Of a stretch of 64,000 bases of DNA, positions 61,555-64,000 are shown piece after piece. The stretch is from Mesotoga infera. GTDB taxonomy: Bacteria; Thermotogota; Thermotogae; Petrotogales; Kosmotogaceae. The notes below the pieces were generated by a model, which worked only from the letters and a program-made list of their open reading frames with translations, had not been told where the DNA came from and ran no database searches. Location of the stretch: positions 2,852,001 to 2,916,000 of the forward strand of contig NZ_LS974202.1 in assembly GCF_900157305.1 (NCBI RefSeq). Direction: 5' to 3'. Made by a program: the position numbers and the translations under genes. The number at the start of each line of letters is the position of its first letter. Position 1 is the first letter of the stretch.

Positions 61555-62502
61555 ATGAGAAAGGTCTGGTTGATGATTATGCTGCTCAACTTCTTGCTTC
61601 TCAGCAACTCGCTCTCGGCAGGAGAGATAAGAACGGTCTTCGTGACGGCTCCATCGAGTTTTCCCGACAGGGGCAAACTCGACGCCGGTGTCGCCGCGCT
61701 CAGGAACGCCGGTTTCAGGGTCGTCGTCGGAAGGAGCTGTCAGGTCTCTCTCTCTCCGCGGGAGAAGGCTCAGGAGTTGAATGAAGCCTTCTCGAATCCC
61801 GAGTACGAAGCGATCATAACGGCCAGGGGCGGCTACGGATCGTACAACATTCTCGATTGGCTTGACTGGGAGACTATCGCCGCCAACCCCAAACCATTGG
61901 TGGGTTATAGCGATATAACCGCACTCCTGCTGGCCATCTATTTCAAGACGGGGATCATCACCTATCACGGGCCGATGGTCGCCGTGGAACTTGGAAGCGA
62001 CAACCAGTCGTTGAAGAATATAATGGACCTCTTCAACGGCAACAAGATCATCAGGTTCAACTACGTCTCCATGCCCGTGATACCCGGATCGATGACGGGA
62101 AGATTGATTCCGGCAAACCTTTCGCTCTTCCAGGCGCTCCAGGGCACCGAGTATCTGGGTTCCTTGAAGGACGCGATTCTGGTGCTTGAAGACGTCAGCG
62201 AATCGAAGGAGTCGCTCGAGAGAATGATATGGAACATCGCTCATATAAACGGCTTTTCGTTGCTGCGCGGCGTGATCTTCGCCGGTTTCACCGAGATAAA
62301 GAACGGCGATCTTAACGATATAAAGAGGCTTATAAACGATTACTTTCTCGGCAAAGAAATACCCGTCTGGATCGGCATGCCGAGCTACCACGGGGACTTT
62401 CCAAAGCTCGTGCTTCCCGTGGGCCAGTGGGTGAACGTCGATATGGAGAAGGGAATCATCGAAATACTCGACTCTCCTGCCGACGTGGTGGAAAAGAAAT
62501 AA
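61555..62502 (+). CDS. S66 family LD-carboxypeptidase (MccF/LdcA-like), exported
   Basis: 315 residues with a signal peptide (MRKVWLMIMLLNFLLLSNSLSAG). ARGGYGSYN carries the nucleophile Ser, GYSDITALL follows, and the Glu/His pair is in VLEDVSE and MPSYHGDF. The family cleaves the terminal D-Ala of murein tetrapeptides or peptide-nucleotide conjugates. Export suits peptidoglycan recycling outside the membrane. It converges on trxB across a shared terminator. Confidence 0.9.
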   Translation: MRKVWLMIMLLNFLLLSNSLSAGEIRTVFVTAPSSFPDRGKLDAGVAALRNAGFRVVVGRSCQVSLSPREKAQELNEAFSNPEYEAIITARGGYGSYNILDWLDWETIAANPKPLVGYSDITALLLAIYFKTGIITYHGPMVAVELGSDNQSLKNIMDLFNGNKIIRFNYVSMPVIPGSMTGRLIPANLSLFQALQGTEYLGSLKDAILVLEDVSESKESLERMIWNIAHINGFSLLRGVIFAGFTEIKNGDLNDIKRLINDYFLGKEIPVWIGMPSYHGDFPKLVLPVGQWVNVDMEKGIIEILDSPADVVEKK

Positions 62503-62535
62503 GGGCGCCCTTTGGGCGCCCCTGTATTTATTTTT
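62503..62535. terminator. bidirectional terminator between the S66 gene and trxB
   Basis: GGGCGCCC, loop TTT, GGGCGCCC, then CTGTATTTATTTTT to the right. The leftward side has fewer T. Confidence 0.85.
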
Positions 62536-62539
62536 CCGA

Positions 62540-63499
62540 TCAACCGTTGAAATAGGTCCTGGCCGCGTGGTAAACGGCGATCGCTCCATCGGCTGCCGCC
62601 GTTACTATTTGGCGCACTTCCTTTTCCCTTACGTCGCCAATGGCGTAAACGCCCTTCACTTCGGTCTCCATGTTCGCGTCGGTCAGAATATAGCCGAACC
62701 CGTTCAGCGGCACTTTCCCCTTGAGGAAGCCGCTGTTTGGAAGGAGTCCTATGAAGACGAAAATACCCTCGATCGGTAGTTTCGTGATTTCGCCGGTTTC
62801 CTGATGCCTGATATTTATGGCGCGGACCTGCGTGTCTCCCTCGATCGATTCGACCACCGAGCCAAAGATGTACTCGACCTTTCCGGTAGCGTTCAATTTA
62901 TCCTGGAGAAGTTTATCGGCCGTCAACTTCGGCAGATTCTGAACTATCGTTATCTTCTTGACCATCTTGCTCAGGTATATAGATTCGTCCAGCGCGCTGT
63001 TGCCGCCGCCGATCACGGCGATATGCTTATCGGTGAAGAAGTGACCGTCGCAGGTGGCGCAGTAGCTTATGCCCCTGCCCCTGAAAGTCTCTTCGCCTTC
63101 CACTCCCAGGCTTCTTGGGTTGGAACCGGTAGCCACGATGATCACATTGGAGGCGATTCTTCTGCCGTTGTCGAGGATCACGGCCTTTTCCGGCCCCTCG
63201 AGTTCTACATCCACGACCTCGCCGTAGAAAAACGGCACATCGAAGGCTCTCGCGTGTTCGGCCATCTTTTCACTCAGCTCCATACCGCCGATACTGGTGA
63301 ACCCCGTCCAGTTCTCCACCGCCTGTGTGTTGTTCATCTGGCCTCCGTCGAGCGCCTTTTCTATTATCAGCGGTTTCAAACCCGCCTGCACGGAGTATAT
63401 GGAGGCCGTGATACCACCGGGTCCACCACCGATTATAATTATGTCGTACCTGTCTTCAATTTCCGCTTTTTTTGCACTGCCCAGCTCGAAGAACGACAT
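62540..63499 (-). CDS. trxB: thioredoxin reductase
   Basis: 319 residues: FAD motif IIGGGPGGITAS near 21, redox pair CATC near 150, NADPH motif VIGGGNSALDES, and C-terminal FAD motif GVYAIGDVRE. It keeps thioredoxin- or PDO-type partners reduced. The upstream neighbour, 12 bases away, is a glutaredoxin-like disulfide protein, its probable substrate. GGAGGAG precedes the start. Confidence 0.96.
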   Translation of the reverse strand: MSFFELGSAKKAEIEDRYDIIIIGGGPGGITASIYSVQAGLKPLIIEKALDGGQMNNTQAVENWTGFTSIGGMELSEKMAEHARAFDVPFFYGEVVDVELEGPEKAVILDNGRRIASNVIIVATGSNPRSLGVEGEETFRGRGISYCATCDGHFFTDKHIAVIGGGNSALDESIYLSKMVKKITIVQNLPKLTADKLLQDKLNATGKVEYIFGSVVESIEGDTQVRAINIRHQETGEITKLPIEGIFVFIGLLPNSGFLKGKVPLNGFGYILTDANMETEVKGVYAIGDVREKEVRQIVTAAADGAIAVYHAARTYFNG

Positions 63500-63511
63500 C
63501 TCTTCTCCTCC

Positions 63512-64000
63512 TCAGAGCGCTTTCAATACCTGTTCCACATACTGACCTTCGGGTATGGCTCCGACAAAGGTGACTCTGTCGTTGACAACTATCTGTGGAA
63601 CCGACGAAACACCATACTTCATGGACATCTCCTGGAACTCGTTGGCCTCGATCATGTAAGCCTTGATGTTCTTGTTGGCCATGGCGATGTGGTGGGCCGT
63701 CAATACGGCCCTCGGGCAGTAAGGGCAGGTCGTGGTGACGAAGACCTTTATCTCCACGGGTTTGTCAATGGCCTCTATCTTCTCGAGCGACTCCTTCGAC
63801 AGTTCGGGTTTCGCGCCTTTGGAGAAGGTCACTATATCCTGCAGGAGCGTCCCAAATTCGTGGCCGGCCGGTACACCCAGGAACCTGACTCCCTTGTCGT
63901 CTCCGTCCGGTGTGAGGAGCACTATGCCCGGTGCCAGCTCGATCTCGTACTTGCGTGCCATTTCGGAATCCACGTCGAAGACTTCGTAGGTGAGTTTGCC
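63512..64000 (-). CDS. protein disulfide oxidoreductase (glutaredoxin-like, PDO type), C-terminal part
   Basis: The visible 162 residues run in from the right edge, so the N-terminal thioredoxin fold is largely missing. The active-site motif CPYC lies in TTTCPYCPRAV and the cis-Pro in SVPQIVVND. Two-domain PDO proteins of thermophiles have this layout and are reduced by a TrxB-like enzyme, whose gene follows by 12 bases. Confidence 0.88.
   Translation of the reverse strand, partial: GKLTYEVFDVDSEMARKYEIELAPGIVLLTPDGDDKGVRFLGVPAGHEFGTLLQDIVTFSKGAKPELSKESLEKIEAIDKPVEIKVFVTTTCPYCPRAVLTAHHIAMANKNIKAYMIEANEFQEMSMKYGVSSVPQIVVNDRVTFVGAIPEGQYVEQVLKAL

Noticed and set aside
1-64000. tRNA or rRNA genes
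   Set aside because: I looked for T-loop and rRNA core sequences by eye and found none; a covariance search could still reveal one I missed.

Overview
The window reads as chromosomal DNA of a member of the Thermotogota, most likely a moderate-temperature, roughly 50% GC lineage such as Mesotoga. That placement is an inference from gene content (a PPi-type phosphofructokinase, an ApbE/NusG-II/Gx redox-accessory cluster, an AMMECR1 pair, a YgeY/YgeW purine operon, outer-sheath-like proteins) and from codon style; no rRNA or tRNA gene is present to prove it.

Layout. 1-3.0 kb: the 5' part of a sugar-type oxidoreductase, then an exported alkyl sulfatase. 3.0-7.6 kb: two almost identical group II introns, both inserted into a dispersed palindromic repeat, followed by a mosaic of the same repeats. 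7.6-17.3 kb: a long leftward run of housekeeping genes (beta-barrel-like protein, tgt, cyclodeaminase, deoC, HD protein, radC, maf, Gx transporter, NusG-II protein, apbE, AmrS, AMMECR1, phosphofructokinase), many overlapping by a few bases. 17.4-23 kb: RNase R, then a decayed zone with a repeat-domain secreted protein whose signal peptide lies out of frame, a cut-short M14 deacylase and a frameshifted, cut-short gamma-glutamyltranspeptidase. 23-28.5 kb: 8-oxoguanine deaminase and sbcCD. 28.6-35.3 kb: YjbQ, a DUF6573-like protein, a URO-D/thioredoxin fusion with a CobW GTPase, and metQNI preceded by what looks like a complete methionine leader-peptide attenuator, then a nicotinamidase. 35.3-40.7 kb: palindromic repeats, a heliorhodopsin, and a divergent AT-richer cassette of NERD-helicase (split by a -1 frameshift), a methyltransferase-like protein and a DUF1848 protein. 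41-43.6 kb: a PAS/PocR/HD-GYP signalling protein, then more repeats. 44.4-61.5 kb: a divergent ABC ATPase and a 17-kb rightward operon for purine (probably urate/xanthine) breakdown ending in a solute-binding protein and a fused MalF-MalG type permease. 61.5-64 kb: an S66 carboxypeptidase, convergent with thioredoxin reductase and a glutaredoxin-like protein.

How it fits together. The 45.5-58.3 kb operon (YgeY, YgeW, hydantoinase, SsnA, PreA-like iron-sulfur oxidoreductase, a fold-II PLP enzyme, a molybdenum hydroxylase with two FeS and two FAD subunits, and a MocA-type cofactor enzyme) resembles the anaerobic urate-degradation clusters described from gut bacteria, with two members replaced. 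The 8-oxoguanine deaminase at 23 kb could feed urate into it, and the ABC genes at both ends could import its substrate.

Caveat. Three genes (at 20.9, 21.9 and 37.6 kb) each look as if one base is missing. That may be real decay, programmed frameshifting in one case, or sequencing error.
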